Source of the DNA: Acanthaster planci
Taxonomy: Eukaryota; Echinodermata; Asteroidea; Valvatida; Acanthasteridae
Assembly (NCBI RefSeq): GCF_001949145.1
Contig: NW_019091386.1
Coordinates: 1,659,986-1,723,985 of the forward strand
Direction of reading: 5' to 3'
DNA: 64,000 nucleotides
Every line of letters begins with the position of its first letter. Position 1 is the stretch's first letter. This document shows, piece after piece, positions 12,921-26,200 of this stretch. Below the pieces are notes generated by a model. The model did not search any database. It had not been told where the DNA came from and was given only the letters and a program-made list of their open reading frames with translations. The translations under genes were made by a program, and so were the position numbers.

Positions 12921-13634
12921 GTACTGAAACTGTCAGTGCAATGAATACCTGCCCATACCTTGCTGCATCACAACAAACGGCACACACTCCAGTAGACAGT
13001 GCACGTAGCTACAGAGCCCTTTAGTCATGCGGTGTGCAGTTCGGCGACGCACCACTGACAGCCAGGTGTGCCATGAGGTATCTGTTAACTCTCGGGGGAA
13101 AACCGCTGCACAGGATGTTAAGGTTTAAGGGGCTGGGGCAGCGGAGAACGAGGCCTGCGTCATGAAATGTTTATTCCACGGAATGTTTACTCCATTTTGT
13201 ACGAGTAGTCAGTGAGTCAGACTGGGCCAGCCCATTTAAATGGTTCATCACATTGGCAGGTGCGACAAAGGAGACTTGTCTTCTCTTAAAATGTCAATTT
13301 TGATTGTAATAAAAACTAATAAATAATCTTAATGGAAAAAAAAACAACCAACCTTGGAAATAGTACATGTATTTTCATACAAGAACATTAAAATGTACAC
13401 GTGTACGATACATTTGGCAGCTAGTATCTGTGGATTTTTGCCTTGGGCAAATGTGTTTATCGGGTAGGCACAGTCCTTCAATGTGAAGAAAGTCATGGAC
13501 ATCAGACTCCACCCATACTGCACCGGGGGTACTTCCTTACAAAAATCCCCCCAGAGCCATGTATCAGAGAAGAAAGGTGACTGACTGGTGGTAAACTGAT
13601 GAACCGTTGGCCGCACAATCAACCAGTCTTGCAG

Positions 13635-13726
13635 CACCAGTGACATATGATGAAGATCTACATGTACAGCTATCGCAACCGCAAGATGCTATCCAAGATA
13701 TTACTAAGAATGATTTGCCATTTGCT
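13635..13726 (+). CDS. candidate small gene, middle exon (unrecognised)
   Basis: Strong acceptor (CAGTCTTGCAG) and donor (GCT|GTAAGT). Only one of three frames is open: PVTYDEDLHVQLSQPQDAIQ then DITKNDLPFA, phases 1 in and 0 out, fitting both neighbours. It contains one TACATGTA word inside the frame. Function unknown. Confidence 0.38.
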
Positions 13727-14161
13727 GTAAGTACGGTACTGTTTGTTGTGAGAGGGACCCTAATGAGTTGGACTCCTTGGACTGAATTTTCAACAGCAAT
13801 GAGAGAAACTAGGGACGATGATATTTGTAGTCCACAAAAAAACTGAGTATGGAACGTTCTGGACCCTGAGTTTGTTCAAAAGGAGGTACAGCTCTATGGG
13901 TTGCAATGGGGAAAAATACTCATTTAGTACTGTCTAGCAGACTGAAAAACCATTAACAGATGAGGGTCCAATTGGAAGCATTTCATGGCAATTTTTAATT
14001 TTCTGACAATTTTCATCCCCTTTTCCTCTTTCTATACCTTTTTCTTCTTTTTCTCCCACAAGTTTCCCAGAGTGCAACGTCAATGATTCTGTAACTTTTT
14101 TAGTTGCTAGAGATAAATATATGATTTAACACAATTTCTGTTTGTACTTACCCTCAGACAG

Positions 14162-14209
14162 CTGGATAAAACTCACAGCACCGTCCAAACTTATCGTAAA
14201 AAGACTTAG
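14162..14209 (+). CDS. candidate small gene, last exon (unrecognised)
   Basis: Acceptor CTTACCCTCAGACAG, phase 0, then LDKTHSTVQTYRKKT and a TAG at 14,207-14,209. An AATAAA at 15,347 could serve as its poly(A) signal. It could equally be a chance continuation; there is no homology support. Confidence 0.33.
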   Translation: MDKTHSTVQTYRKKT

Positions 14210-14931
14210 CAGAAACACTCCAGTAGTGCTTTCCACTTTTCAGAATTTAACATTGCGGCAGACAAAGATTTCGCCTCCAACCCAGTGGCAGACAGAAAGC
14301 CAGAATCTTGTCTACCTTGCTACGTGCATCACTGCAGGTTTCCCTGACCACTGAACTGCCCCGTCTGGAAGTAAGGAAGGAAGATCCGGTTGTCAGAAGT
14401 TAGACCTCAACCCTCCCCCCCTTGATCCCCTTTCAGTGTTTATCAACAAAGACCCAGCCCGCTGAGTCACCCTGCCGGTGACCTTGGCATCCAGCCAAAG
14501 GAACTGGGTCCAACACCACCCCCTCCCTACCCTGATCGAACCTCAATCCCCTGTCACCGCTTAGCTCCAAGCAGTGACTCAGGGAAAAGATCCCCCCTCC
14601 TGTCCCGACAGGATACATTCAGCAAGTACCCTTCCCTGAATCATATGCTTTTCTCTCTTTTTTTCCCCCCCAGAAATTTTTTCCAAGGGTTGGAGCCTCG
14701 GATGTGATGAAATTTGACAATTTCCTGTAGCAGCCAGTACAATAGTGCTCAGGGAATGACAGCTGACTTGTCCACCAAAAAATCGACTCCTGTCAAAAGT
14801 TCTGCCTTTGGGTAGCCCTTTTCGCTATTGATTGGTTTACATGACCAGAGCACTGGTGCAAAAGGAAAAAAGAGAGAAGAAAAGAAAAGAAATAGGAACA
14901 AGGGATGAAAACACCTAAGAAGGTTGGGGAA

Positions 14932-15005
14932 AACAAATTTTGCACAGAGGAAAGAAAAAACTGCAGATGGGTGGCTAACAAATTCTGCACAGAGGAAAGA
15001 AAAAG
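14932..15005. repeat. 45-bp-period imperfect duplication
   Basis: AACAAATTYTGCACAGAGG followed by AAAGAAAAA occurs at 14,932 and 14,977. The area is purine-rich. Confidence 0.75.
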
Positions 15006-15681
15006 ATGCTGGTAGGTAGCAATCCACCATGAGAGCATTGCAAATAGGCCTTCCATGTGAGAGTCTTACAAGTGCAAGAGTGGCATTGGAAGGTCAAAAG
15101 GTCACATACTCTCCAAGCAATCACATCTGGATGTTAATTATATCCATCTCCCAGTAGTGTAAGCTAAACGGTAAAATACGTACACCTGTGGGCATACATG
15201 TACCCTACATGTACTTCCCCTTGGCAATGTCATGTGAGGCTACATGTAGGATTCTTTTATGACACACCATGTTCTACCTGTTCATGTATGCATGGGTTTT
15301 TGTCAATCAATTGCCTTTTTTGTTGATGTAAAGGGCGGGGCCACAAAATAAAACAAACAGGTCCCAAATCAATTCAGGACAGTAAACAAATGTAAGGTCA
15401 GGCTCCTGGTGTCCTTGGAACTAGTGCACAAAGGGCATGTTTTGGGGGCGATTATTAGTGCTGAAATGGCACAAGATAAATATTTCAATTTCTTCCTGCA
15501 TATACATGTACATGTATCGGCATGGTACATACATGTACATTACATGGGCTGGTACATGCACATACTGACATCAGAACACAATGCCAACAGAGTGCAAAAT
15601 ACTTCAAACTAATAGTTCACCCATTAGAATCAATAATGCTTTAAGTCATGAAGGAGGGTGGAGTTGGGGTAAAGTACATGT

Positions 15682-15965
15682 GGGTAATTTTAGAAATTAG
15701 GGGTCCAGAAGTGTGATATTTTCCTGTTCCTGTTACGGTATGTACATCTGACCTTTGTTATTTGACATGGAAATACCACTGAAATTGATTTAAAATTACA
15801 TGTATTATTGCTGGTTCGGCATGTACAATATACATATAAAACTTGCATTAAATTCATCGCTTTTAGAAATTAGAAAATGTGTTCTGAACTTACAAAATCC
15901 TACATGTATGTCATGTGAGCCAGGGACACAACACAAATTTGGACCCTTAATTTCTGGAATAACCC
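15682..15965. mobile_element. MITE family B, copy 2
   Basis: About 284 bases. Ends GGGTAATTTTAGAAATTAGG and the complement of GGGTTATTCCAGAAATTAAG. It carries small TACATGTA insertions relative to copy 1, so those words grew after the element spread or differ between source copies. Confidence 0.85.
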
Positions 15966-17396
15966 ATGTACTAGTACAATATGTACCGTTACCTATCATA
16001 CGGCTCTGTAAGTGAATACATGTACACGTACATGTACATGTCCAGTCTACAGTATATACTGTACTGAAATGAACACCTGAATTGTGCCTACATGTACACA
16101 CCTTGTTTGATTTAAAAAAAACAAAAAAACCTGCTGTTTTGACCAACTTCAATACTGTGTTGAGCTCTCACTCAAGCTACATGTACATACATGGGTACGA
16201 TTGAACATACACATACATGTACATGTATGTACATGTACTGCTACATTCAGGATTTGAATTTTAGAATCTCTAAGTCAGGCCAGCGGGTGGGGATTATGAG
16301 CTTGACCATCTGGAGCCTGAACCTTAATCCTCCTCTTTTAAACTTTTAAAGTTTACAAGCGACCCAACACTCATTTATTCCCTTTCATCCATGTAAACCA
16401 TAAATGTACCTTTTGGGATGAAAAAGTGAAAGTACATGTACATGTACATGAGAGTTAATAATTCACAAACAATTCCCAAGGATTTTACTCATCAGTTTCG
16501 CCTCATGTTTCGTGAAACATTCCTATAGCATTATCAATGGTCTATGTGCCTCATATACGCTGTACACGGTACTTAAAACCTCAATACATGGCAATTGACA
16601 TGCATGTGTAATGAGCATCTTTTAAAAGTCACCCATGTCATGGCCTCTCATGCTCAGGTACTGGTATGTACATGTAACTTAATTCACCTGTAGAGTACAC
16701 TGTATATAACTTCTACCGTACCGGGAGGAAAACATCTTCCACACAAATTGAATGCAAGAGTTCACATTGAATTCCACTGCAGTACACACATGTACATTTA
16801 CTCTATGGATTAATTATATTGAGAAAACATTCATGCACTGCAATTCCAAACCATCAGAATTAAATCGCTGAGCCACTACCTGCAACAACTACTCACATTT
16901 GTATTGTCTCACCAGACACAGGAAAACAACTTTCTAAAAAAAAAAAGAAAAAAAACCCTCTCCGAGAGAGATTAGTTTGGACACACCTTGGCGCGTAATG
17001 CAGACCAGCACTACATGTATCATACTGTACATGTACATGTACCTTACAACATACATGGACCTCCCCTTGAATAAGGTCAATTCATAGGAGCATACTGGGG
17101 TAGGGAAAATTTGAACCAAGTTAAAATGTCCCCACAACCTTTTCGGTCCCCACAAAATGCATACGTACAGTTAGTTGAAATGTTGAGAGTACAATGTACC
17201 GGTACATGTATGTCCCCACAACTTCGGTGCGGGAGTATGAGTACATGTACAGTGTGTGACCTCATGGACTCTTTCACTCCATCAGTCAGTCACTATAACA
17301 ATTGCTGTCCTTTCCTGACCTCAACCAGGATCTTACTTGATCTCTTTGAACATACACGTACAAATGTACCGGTACATGTAAATGGATCATTCTATT

Positions 17397-17605
17397 TATG
17401 TGGGGTCCAACTTGGGACATTTCTTTGACCCTGTCACACCTGACTTGTATTTAACAAGGGATACTTACATGTACCAGTATGTACTTGTACATCATCGAAA
17501 TTGACTTTTAACTGTTCTTACTGGTACATGCACTGGTATATGCCTGGCTGGTAATTTGAATTACTTGATTGGAAATTAAAGATTATGCACTTAACATTAT
17601 ATTGC
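17397..17605. mobile_element. MITE family B, diverged partial copy
   Basis: Shares TGGGGTCCAACTTGGGACA, CACACCTGACTTGTATTTAA and the GGCTGGTAATTTGAATTA block with family B. The right end has decayed. It too contains TACATGTACCAGTA words inside. Confidence 0.6.
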
Positions 17606-18856
17606 GAAAAACACCCTCGTTTACAAGATTGATCTTACCTACATGTACTTGCTAAATTCTGCCATTGGTCAACATTCTCTTCTCATGAACAAAGATGAAT
17701 ACATGAACCCCTATATTCACAGTTTTAACACAAAATATGATCACAGACACACTTTCCTTCCACATGTACCTGTATGTACATGTACAATGTAGCGCTCCCT
17801 ACTGGTACGTACAGTACACGTACTTGGTACTTGTCACTCTTTCAAAGAAATTGTTGTTTTTTTTCCCAGAAAACTAAATGTACATATACATGTGCACAGA
17901 AAAGAAGTAAAGAAAAAATACATGTGCCAGTACATCTACCGGTACATGTAATGTACGTACATGACATGAATACATGTACTTGTGCATGTATTGATGCTGG
18001 CACGTTTGACGTCATTAGCAACATAGAGTACTTGTTACTCAAGCCATTTGATTCCTAAATGTAAAAGGTCCTGTAACTGATGTTGCTGATTTGGCAGTAG
18101 TTATGTACATACATCAGGAAACGACCCAATTACAATTACAGTAGAGTATCTCTTTCCCAATAACGACAATCGCAATGAAGATGGCTCAGGGACTAAAACA
18201 AGCTGACAGAATGGAATGAAGTATATCGGTGATAATCCAGGCGACGAGATGGCATCCCTGTTTACAATCAACAAGCAGCCTCTTCACGTCGTAATGAATA
18301 AGTAAAGGTGAATGAAATTGACTGGAATTGCACCATAGTTTACGAGGGAGCACCCGACCGGCCACATGCGTCATCAACATGTTTGTGGGGAGGATGGAGA
18401 AGAGAGATGAGGAGAATGGAAAGGGACAGGGGAGAGAACTACATGTAAGGAGATGTTACTGCAACAATTGCCTAAGCACAATTCTACATGTACTGGTAGA
18501 TGAGAAATTTGTCATCATTGCACTTGTCAGTGAAAAAAAAATCTACACAACGGTCTCCAGTGAATTTATTCACTGGCTGTCTCTGATAATGACGAGGCTT
18601 GGTGTGTCTTGCACAAAGCCCAACGAATCAAACTCTACCCTGGATCCCCTACATGTACATGTATGTACATGCACGTTTCTCATGTACCCCGGTAACTTTC
18701 AGTGCAAAAGCAAAAATTCGCCCCCGTCAGGTAATTACATGTATGCCTGCTTGTGTGTATTACAATCTAATGGATCCTTGTTGACTGCTCAGATCTGCAA
18801 GCATGTACATGTACCGTAAATGCATGGTCCATGAATTTATGTATGTACACATACAT

Positions 18857-19765
18857 ATACCAGACCTGCCGAGTTTCATAAATTCCAATGCGTGAGATTG
18901 TTTTGTCTGATTGAAACCCACGTCCATTATAATGCATAATCATATCGTGACGTCATAATTTAAATAAAATATTCATGGTGACATCATCAAAACCAAATGA
19001 AAGTTAATGCATGAAATGCTTGGGATCTCTTCGGGCTTGTTAAAATTCTTTTTAAAAAATCGCAAAACTAAATCACATTACGATGTTTTCAACTGTGTCG
19101 TGAAAATGACGTTTTCTAGTTAACATTTACACAAAATGTCAATGACAAAATTTGGAAAAAGTTTGAGTGCATGGCCCATGTACTACATGTACATTCTACA
19201 GCACCCGTCCACAACAGAATGGAAAATTTATAGCGCGGCAGTACAGCATGCGTTGCCTATCTATTTATACTATATCTGGATCTGTTGTTTAGACCTAGGT
19301 CTAGGTCTTCACTCTACGCGAAGACGCTGAGAAAATAGACCTAGCCAAAGCTCTAGAAGCCAGTTTCGGAGACGGCCTGCGCGTGATGTGAGTCATCAGT
19401 AGTGCATAGTCGTTAGTCAAGGCGCGCGTGGCAACTACAGTAGCTCCACCCGTGTACTCAGGACGCACACAATTCACGAGCTTTGCCACTCGCTCTGCAC
19501 AGCCAGTCTTCCTCATGTGTGCGCCATGTGTCCAGGTGAGCCTTGACTGAAGACTAATACTGTAATACAGTGCAATGCGCGTGTACAGTACAGTACAGAG
19601 AAAGCAAATTGATGTAGGCGACCGACCTCGTTGTCCAATGCGTGAGTTTTTGTGAATTATCGTCATCATTTGCAGAATGCGTGAGATTTTGAGCTTGATG
19701 CATGTGAACGTGAGATTTGGTCAAAATGCCTGTGTCACACGCCTAATGGTGAGACTTGGCAGGTA
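18857..19765. mobile_element. about 0.9-kb element with ACCTGCCAAGTCTCAC-type ends
   Basis: The left end ATACCAGACCTGCCGAGTTT and the right end, complement of ATACCTGCCAAGTCTCAC, are imperfect inverted repeats. The motif AATGCGTGAG recurs at 18,889, 19,637 and 19,677. The interior 19,310-19,560 is GC-richer than its surroundings and has an unspliced 122-codon minus frame that I do not recognise. Confidence 0.55.
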
Positions 19766-20637
19766 TGCATATACTGTACATGTACGTACCGTACAATGAC
19801 AAATCTTATACATGTATGTATCTCTGTGTTGTGTGTATGGTACACATGTAGCAGTACATGTATATTGACATGTACACGTGTAAAGTGTATGGTAAAATGT
19901 AAGCATACTGTACAATCCATGTACATGTAATTCTTAAGATGTACTGTAAAGATCAGTGTCGGAGGTCTCGAGGCCCGCCTCGGCCTCAAGACGGGCCTTG
20001 AGGCCAGGACTCAATACTCTTACTTTGTTGAGAGAAATATAAAAATTGAACTTTGCAACACCTGCCAAACAAGAGGTACATGTACATGTATGCAATTATG
20101 CCCATTTGGATTTGTTTACCAGGTTGTTCACAATGTTAAACTGAAAGTAGGCCCAACTAATCAATGAAACACAACACTTGTTTTGTTGTTTGTTTTGGTA
20201 GTTTTTCTTAGACAAAATAATTGGGGCTATTGTCATGTCATGTATACAACAGTTTCTTGTGGATCTAGGTGAATCCAACAGTACCAAAAATACATACATG
20301 TGCATGTTGTTACATTAAACGTGTATACATACATGTATGTGTAATAACTGGCCTTGGCCTCAAAGGCTGTAACCTCAGCCTTAAATGGCCTTGGCTTTGC
20401 AGACCCCAGACTCTGACTCAGCCTTGGTCTCAGAGGCTGTGGACTCAACTCCAACACTGACAAAGATACTTTTAAAGCTTTTAAAGCTAAATCTTCAAGC
20501 TTTCTTCACGTCCTCATCTCATCATCCAATCGCACATACTTTTTTTTGTGGGGGGGAAGGAGATTTAAATGTCAAATTTACTGGTAGCATGTATCGGTAC
20601 TTGTATGATACGAAACTGTTTTTCAGAGAGGGGAAAA

Positions 20638-20669
20638 CATTGTGTGGACATGTGTAAGTCCACACAATG
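20638..20669. repeat. 12-bp perfect hairpin
   Basis: CATTGTGTGGAC and GTCCACACAATG pair perfectly around an eight-base loop. A further related GTGGACTTC/GAGGTCCAC pair follows downstream. Confidence 0.7.
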
Positions 20670-20888
20670 CCATCATACCCTACATTATGTGGACTTCTTT
20701 TGTGCAGAGGTCCACGCAACATGTACGTGTATGTATGCCATGCCTGCACAACCTGCACTTTGTGAAAAGTGACAACGCACACAAAATTCCCTCTGAAGTC
20801 CTCTTATGCATTCACTGTAACTTACTGAGGTCTCTAGTAAATTGCCCGGTACCTTTTTTCCTCCTCGCCGTTCTTCCCGGAAACGGAT

Positions 20889-20918
20889 TAGATGCAGGAC
20901 GACTAGATGCAGGACGAC
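20889..20918. repeat. exact 15-bp tandem duplication
   Basis: TAGATGCAGGACGAC occurs twice without change. Confidence 0.95.
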
Positions 20919-21348
20919 TACCGGTAAGTTGTAGTATAAGGAAGAATTCACAACACATTCCTGAGGAACAGCACTGTCACTGAGCTTGCCAATCAAACAT
21001 TTTCATCGTTACAAGTCAGGACCTACTGGTATTTGATTTATGTGGTACAGCCACTGGATTGCAGGAACAAGGATGGCTAATTAAATTCCCCCAGCGGCAA
21101 GAATGTCCCCATTTGTCCACCGACATGGAAGCCCCAAACAGGCAAGGCCAGGTTACAAAAATAAATCAGATTGCAAAGGCGAAGGTAAACATGCATGTCA
21201 AGCATCCTTGTAAGTACCAGTAGCAACAAATTTCATTTTCTGTGGTCTATCACATACACTGTACATGTGCTTACATCTTCCCAGGCTAAGTGTACCATAC
21301 CGGTACAGGTACCGGTATGAGCTAGGCTACAGAACATGGAATTCCACT

Positions 21349-21843
21349 AGGGCTGAGTCAATTCGAATAATTCCCTATTCGAATATTCGACCTTCATTTT
21401 GATGGAATATCGGAACATTCGGTCCCACCGACCGGCAGATCGTTGATGAACACACCATATACAAAATTAGTTTCAATGACACAAAATTGTACATGTACAT
21501 TATGATCAATATAATAGCTTCTCACATCTAGGAGTATCTCCAGTGATTTACACGTATCAAGACTGAAGAGATGAACAAGACTTCTTGCCCTGTTGAAAAT
21601 TTCTATACCTTTTAAATTGTTTAATGAATAGTTTACGGTACTTTTTAATCATTGTAAGATTTCTGATGCTTTTCATTTGAATCTGCTTGAAACAAGCTTC
21701 CATACTTTTTCTCATTTAAAACAATGGAAAATTTTCCCATCTTTTCAGGAGTTTTGCATTTGAGCATTCAACTTTGAAAAATAATATTCAAATATTTGAC
21801 AATTGATCGAATATTCGGTTATTCGGATATTCAGCACAGCCCT
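21349..21843. mobile_element. MITE family A, full copy (hAT-like ends)
   Basis: 495 bases with roughly 40-base inverted ends: AGGGCTGAGTCAATTCGAAT on the left, and on the right the complement of AGGGCTGTGCTGAATATCCG, each followed by CGAATATTCGA. ATTCCACT before and TGTCCACT (21,846) after look like an imperfect 8-bp target duplication, as in hAT elements. No transposase. Confidence 0.8.
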
Positions 21844-22280
21844 AATGTCCACTTACTACAGGCAGGTTGCAATGAACAGCCAAACAAGGCAGACAACAAG
21901 GCCCAATCCAGTACTGAATACATGAATCAGCTTTGCCCATCACAAGGCCATGGGTGAAAAAACATAATGCACAGTCCACATAACTACCTGTACCCTACGC
22001 TTTCTGTGTGCCGTGAATATGTGATGCTGAAACTTGCGCATTTTTTTTTACGAGGAAGTCAACTGCTCTGTGTGTTTTATTCCTCCATGTTTTAACACTT
22101 AAATTTATACATACATGTAGCGGGTTTGCAAACGTTGATGTACAAGATGTCTGTAGTTCAAAAGTTAGATTTTAAAAATAAATTTTAAAAATAACTTTTC
22201 TTAAAGGGATTGAAGTAACCCACGGGACTGCACTGCAGTCAAAACATACACGCGTAAAGGGTACGTACTGTACATGTACA

Positions 22281-22354
22281 TGTATGCGTCACACTCATGT
22301 GCACAGAAATACATACATGTATGCGTCACACTCATGTGCACAGAAATACATGTA
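22281..22354. repeat. 37-bp tandem duplication
   Basis: TGTATGCGTCACACTCATGT with GCACAGAAATACAT occurs twice in a row at a 37-base step. Confidence 0.85.
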
Positions 22355-23100
22355 CATGTATGTGAGCAAAAACTTGGCCAACAAATGTAACATACACTGT
22401 GCAAACTGACATTTGTTCAAGACTGCATCACAGCCATCAGTAAATATGCAGCATCCTTGCTACATGTACATGTACCATAGGATTCCGCATATGTAAATGT
22501 ACATTGATTGGGGGGCTTGTACAGTACTGGGGGTAGATTTTAAAATCACTGTCCACGTACTGTACATGTATGGTCCTGTAACAAACACATACACGCGCAT
22601 GTATAATTTGTAAATTATTTTCAAATCGTCATTGGTTCTACCGTAACTTGTATGGTCTCCATGAGTGCAGAGGTGTACACATATACATGTGCGTCATTAC
22701 AAAAGTGATTCTGTAATTGTAGTAATGTGTCTGTTTAGGTGGTAGAATACTTAATAGAAACTACTGTAATTATGAACAGGCCTTGCTTTTATTGGACTTG
22801 GAGTCGTTGAGTGAAAGAAGGAAAAACTTGTGTTCTAACTTTGTTCTAAAAACTTATCGTTTGAACAAGTTCTCTGACTGGTTCCCAAAATCTAGTAATG
22901 TCATTTCATGACTTTAAGATAATTGTTCATTTTCGACAACCATCAAGGCTCTACAGCTAGAATTAATAACAGTCCCATCCAATACTTGACCAGATTGTTG
23001 AATGATGCACTCAAGGTTTGATCTTCCTTTAGACAGCAGCCTGTATCAAAGACACGATTTATAAATTGATGTCCAGTACCCATATTAATATAATATAATA

Positions 23101-23269
23101 CGGGCGTTTCATTATAGCACGCCACCAAGAGGTTTCAATGCATTGGCCAATCACAATGTGCAAAATCTGTCGACCCAATGCGCATTTGGAAAGGGTTGGC
23201 AGGTTTTCACGTATTGTGATTGGCCAACGCGTTGCAAACTCTTGGAGGTGCGCTATTGTGAATTGCCCG
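23101..23269. mobile_element. palindromic MITE family C, copy 1 (TA flanks)
   Basis: 169 bases, about 80-85 percent like the copy at 36,954. Ends are CGGGCGTTTCATTATAGC and the complement, flanked by TA at 23,099-23,100 and 23,270-23,271. Both arms carry TTGGCCAATCACAAT. No transposase frame. Confidence 0.85.
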
Positions 23270-26200
23270 TATTTGCATTGTATGTCAATTTTCTCTCTTT
23301 GTACATTTTTACTGTTGGGTGTACTGTTGGGTTTTTTATTCACGGACCTTTTTTAATATTTTATAGTGCTTTCGTATGTGTCCTATACAATCTGCATTTT
23401 TAAATGTATTCAATTATATTTGTCATGTAACCACTTCATAATTCTACCTTCGGGTCGCAATCAAGTGGAAATAACCTGAATTATAATAAAATAAAAAACT
23501 TGAGTGAGTACCATGTACCGTTTTTCCTCAACTGATACCGGTACAAAACTCCGCTTCTTGTACATGTGCATGTACATGTAATGTACCAGAAACACCCACT
23601 TTGCTGAATGCATGACACTGTTTTCACAAATAGTCAAGGCTGATCAATATTTAGCAATTTCCTAAACTACAAATCTATATATACACCGGTACCATAGATT
23701 TGCAGTTACAAATCATTTGATTTGAGCAGCCACTGTAAGACAACAACCCCAGGGGACACATGACCTCACTTTCAGGTCAGACCTTAGTGCCCTGGGAGAC
23801 TAGAGGTTGCCCATTGTGTGGGCGAGTGCTCCTGATGCCTATGACTGAGTCTTTGTTTGGCACTGACAATATCAGGGACCCTGTTTTTATATATTAAAGA
23901 GGGTATTTATACCTCTCCCCACTACAAATGCAACCTGTAGGGCTTTTGATGAACTGATGTCAACAAAGCCATCGACAGTCATTTGGGTCAGGAACAGATC
24001 ACTGGTGAAAAGAAAGTTCTATGTTACAAATTCCCCCTTGCCTCCCACAACAGCATTGGAGGAACGAAGGCCACTGATAAAAATCAGGAAGGGACCCATT
24101 GAAAAGCCTCATCCTCTCTAAGGAAATAGAAGCACTAACGAAACCTCCAAAGCCACTCAGGCTGTTTGCCCTTGGATCCTCAGATCACTTGAATTATTTT
24201 TCTCTCTCTGATACTGTGCGGTACCTGTTGTAATGTACCTGCAGGAACGGGAAAGGAATGGATGTGTAGGGCCTATAGATATAATTTCCTGTTTTTCATG
24301 TTATTCGAGAAAGCATGATTCTCCTCAAATATTAATTTGATTGAAGGTCTAATATTTTTCTCAGATGGACATGTAATACATGTGTACACCGGATCACAAG
24401 TATGCACACACACCTACATGTAAAGGTCTGATAATAAATTTCTTGGAATAGGCAAAAAAATGCATGAAAAAAAAATGGAACATGGCACCAATCAAAATTA
24501 TAAAGAGGTTCTGCCATTAAATTTGCAAAGTTTCCACAGCTCAAAGAAAAAATCTGCACTGATCACACAATGTTTTTCAGTAATTTGGGGGGTGAACTCC
24601 CATTTCTTTGCCGATGGCATACATTTGTGAAAAATTCTCAGTAACTGCATGAAAAAAACAAACAGTTTCTGGTCTTCCAGACCATATCGTCCCTATCAGG
24701 GCTCTGCACTACAAAACTGAAGGTCAAAATTGGTTGAATCTTAAAGGCTGTTCTGTCTTAACTTGAATTAAAATGGTATAATAATCATGATAATAGAGAT
24801 AATAAGACAAACTGACAAACCTACGTGTAAAGTTAATGTACACTGTACATGTAGCTGCATCAAGCTTTAAAATACGGATGGAATTTTGCATTCAATTTGA
24901 TAAATGTTTGGCAGAACTTTAATGTATTGTTTAAACATTTGCCGGGACTTTACAAAGACTGTCCCACCTACACGTACAGTGTACCGCTACCTTGGTATTA
25001 ACATGTACATGTATACTCCATACGCGTACATGTATGCATTATCCGTGAGATGCATAAATACATGTACATGTGCAGTACTTGTACGCACAAGGAATAGACT
25101 CATTCAATGAGCAGATTTAATCATCGTCACTCACAGCTTGTCGACAAAATACATTGTACCTTCCACAAAGCAGAGGCGTCTTTACAGCCCTGTGACCTGA
25201 TGCTCAACTTAAACAGATACTTTGAGATACCCAAGAGACAACAATAACAGCTGCACCGTACATGTATCAATCACTCCCTGAAATGGTCTTCCCCAATGAA
25301 CTAGAGTAGATTTATTCACTTGGGTATTTACATGTATTTAGTTTTTAGACAGCTACACCTGATGCTGAAGAAATATGGGGAACTGATATAAAAAAGAACA
25401 TACATGTAGATCTGGAAAAAAATTATAAAATGGGTTCTTTTTTTTTTTTTGGGAGAAGTATGTCAACGTATTTTTTAAACTTTTTTATTTAAATGTGTAA
25501 ACATCATACGGTACCTTTGCTTTAAAATGATATTAAAAATATGAATTTGATGACTCTCATGATTATCAGGGGTGTGAGTGAGCACTTAAAATTAAAGCTG
25601 AAAACAACTAGCAAAAAGATGAAATGTAAAAAGTCTCCATACCTTTTTACAGACCAGGTGTACAAAAAAGCTGAAATTCAGGGTCAACATCTAAACACAC
25701 ACAAAAAGTTGAAATCTCACTCCCCTGTATTATTTCTGATCTGCAAAGTGATGATTAGCATAGAATCATGTCTGGTGGATGATGCATTTTGCTGGCAGAG
25801 GATGTCACACATATTGCCAACTTTGATTCTGATCACTGTGAGGCAGGACAGAACCTCCTCTGTTTATTAGGATATATTCCACAGACTCTGCAGACATTTT
25901 TAGTCCATGTACATGTATGTACAACCATACATGTACTGGTACATGTAGGCCTACTGATGTGCTAGACCTGTTCAGCACATAAACAGTACCTTATTTTGTG
26001 GGTTTTGCATTTTAACAGCAGTTAAACTGATTTAGAAATCATTCCTACTGGATAGGGCTTACAGTTTGAACCTTTCAGGTTAAACACATGTGAAAATTAT
26101 TATTTACATGTACATGTAGATAATGGAAAAAAATTGTTTAGTTTAAAACACCTGGCATACAAATATACCGGGTATAGCATATTATTTTGTTTGATATTTA

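Noticed and set aside
12865-12962. Minus-strand exon reading RYGQVFIALTVSVPFAVRPE
   Set aside because: It has usable sites, but no partner exons were found, while the plus-strand reading of the same area joins two further exons in phase.
13329-13646. 105-codon minus-strand frame
   Set aside because: Open, but no acceptor/donor pair or homologue; it overlaps the candidate plus-strand intron and exon edge.
18328-18819. 163-codon plus-strand frame
   Set aside because: It runs through TACATGTA repeats, has no splice support and no protein-like conservation that I recognise.
23059-23403. Open frames on both strands near 23.2 kb
   Set aside because: They lie across the palindromic MITE family C copy; the matching frame at 36,996 is the other copy.
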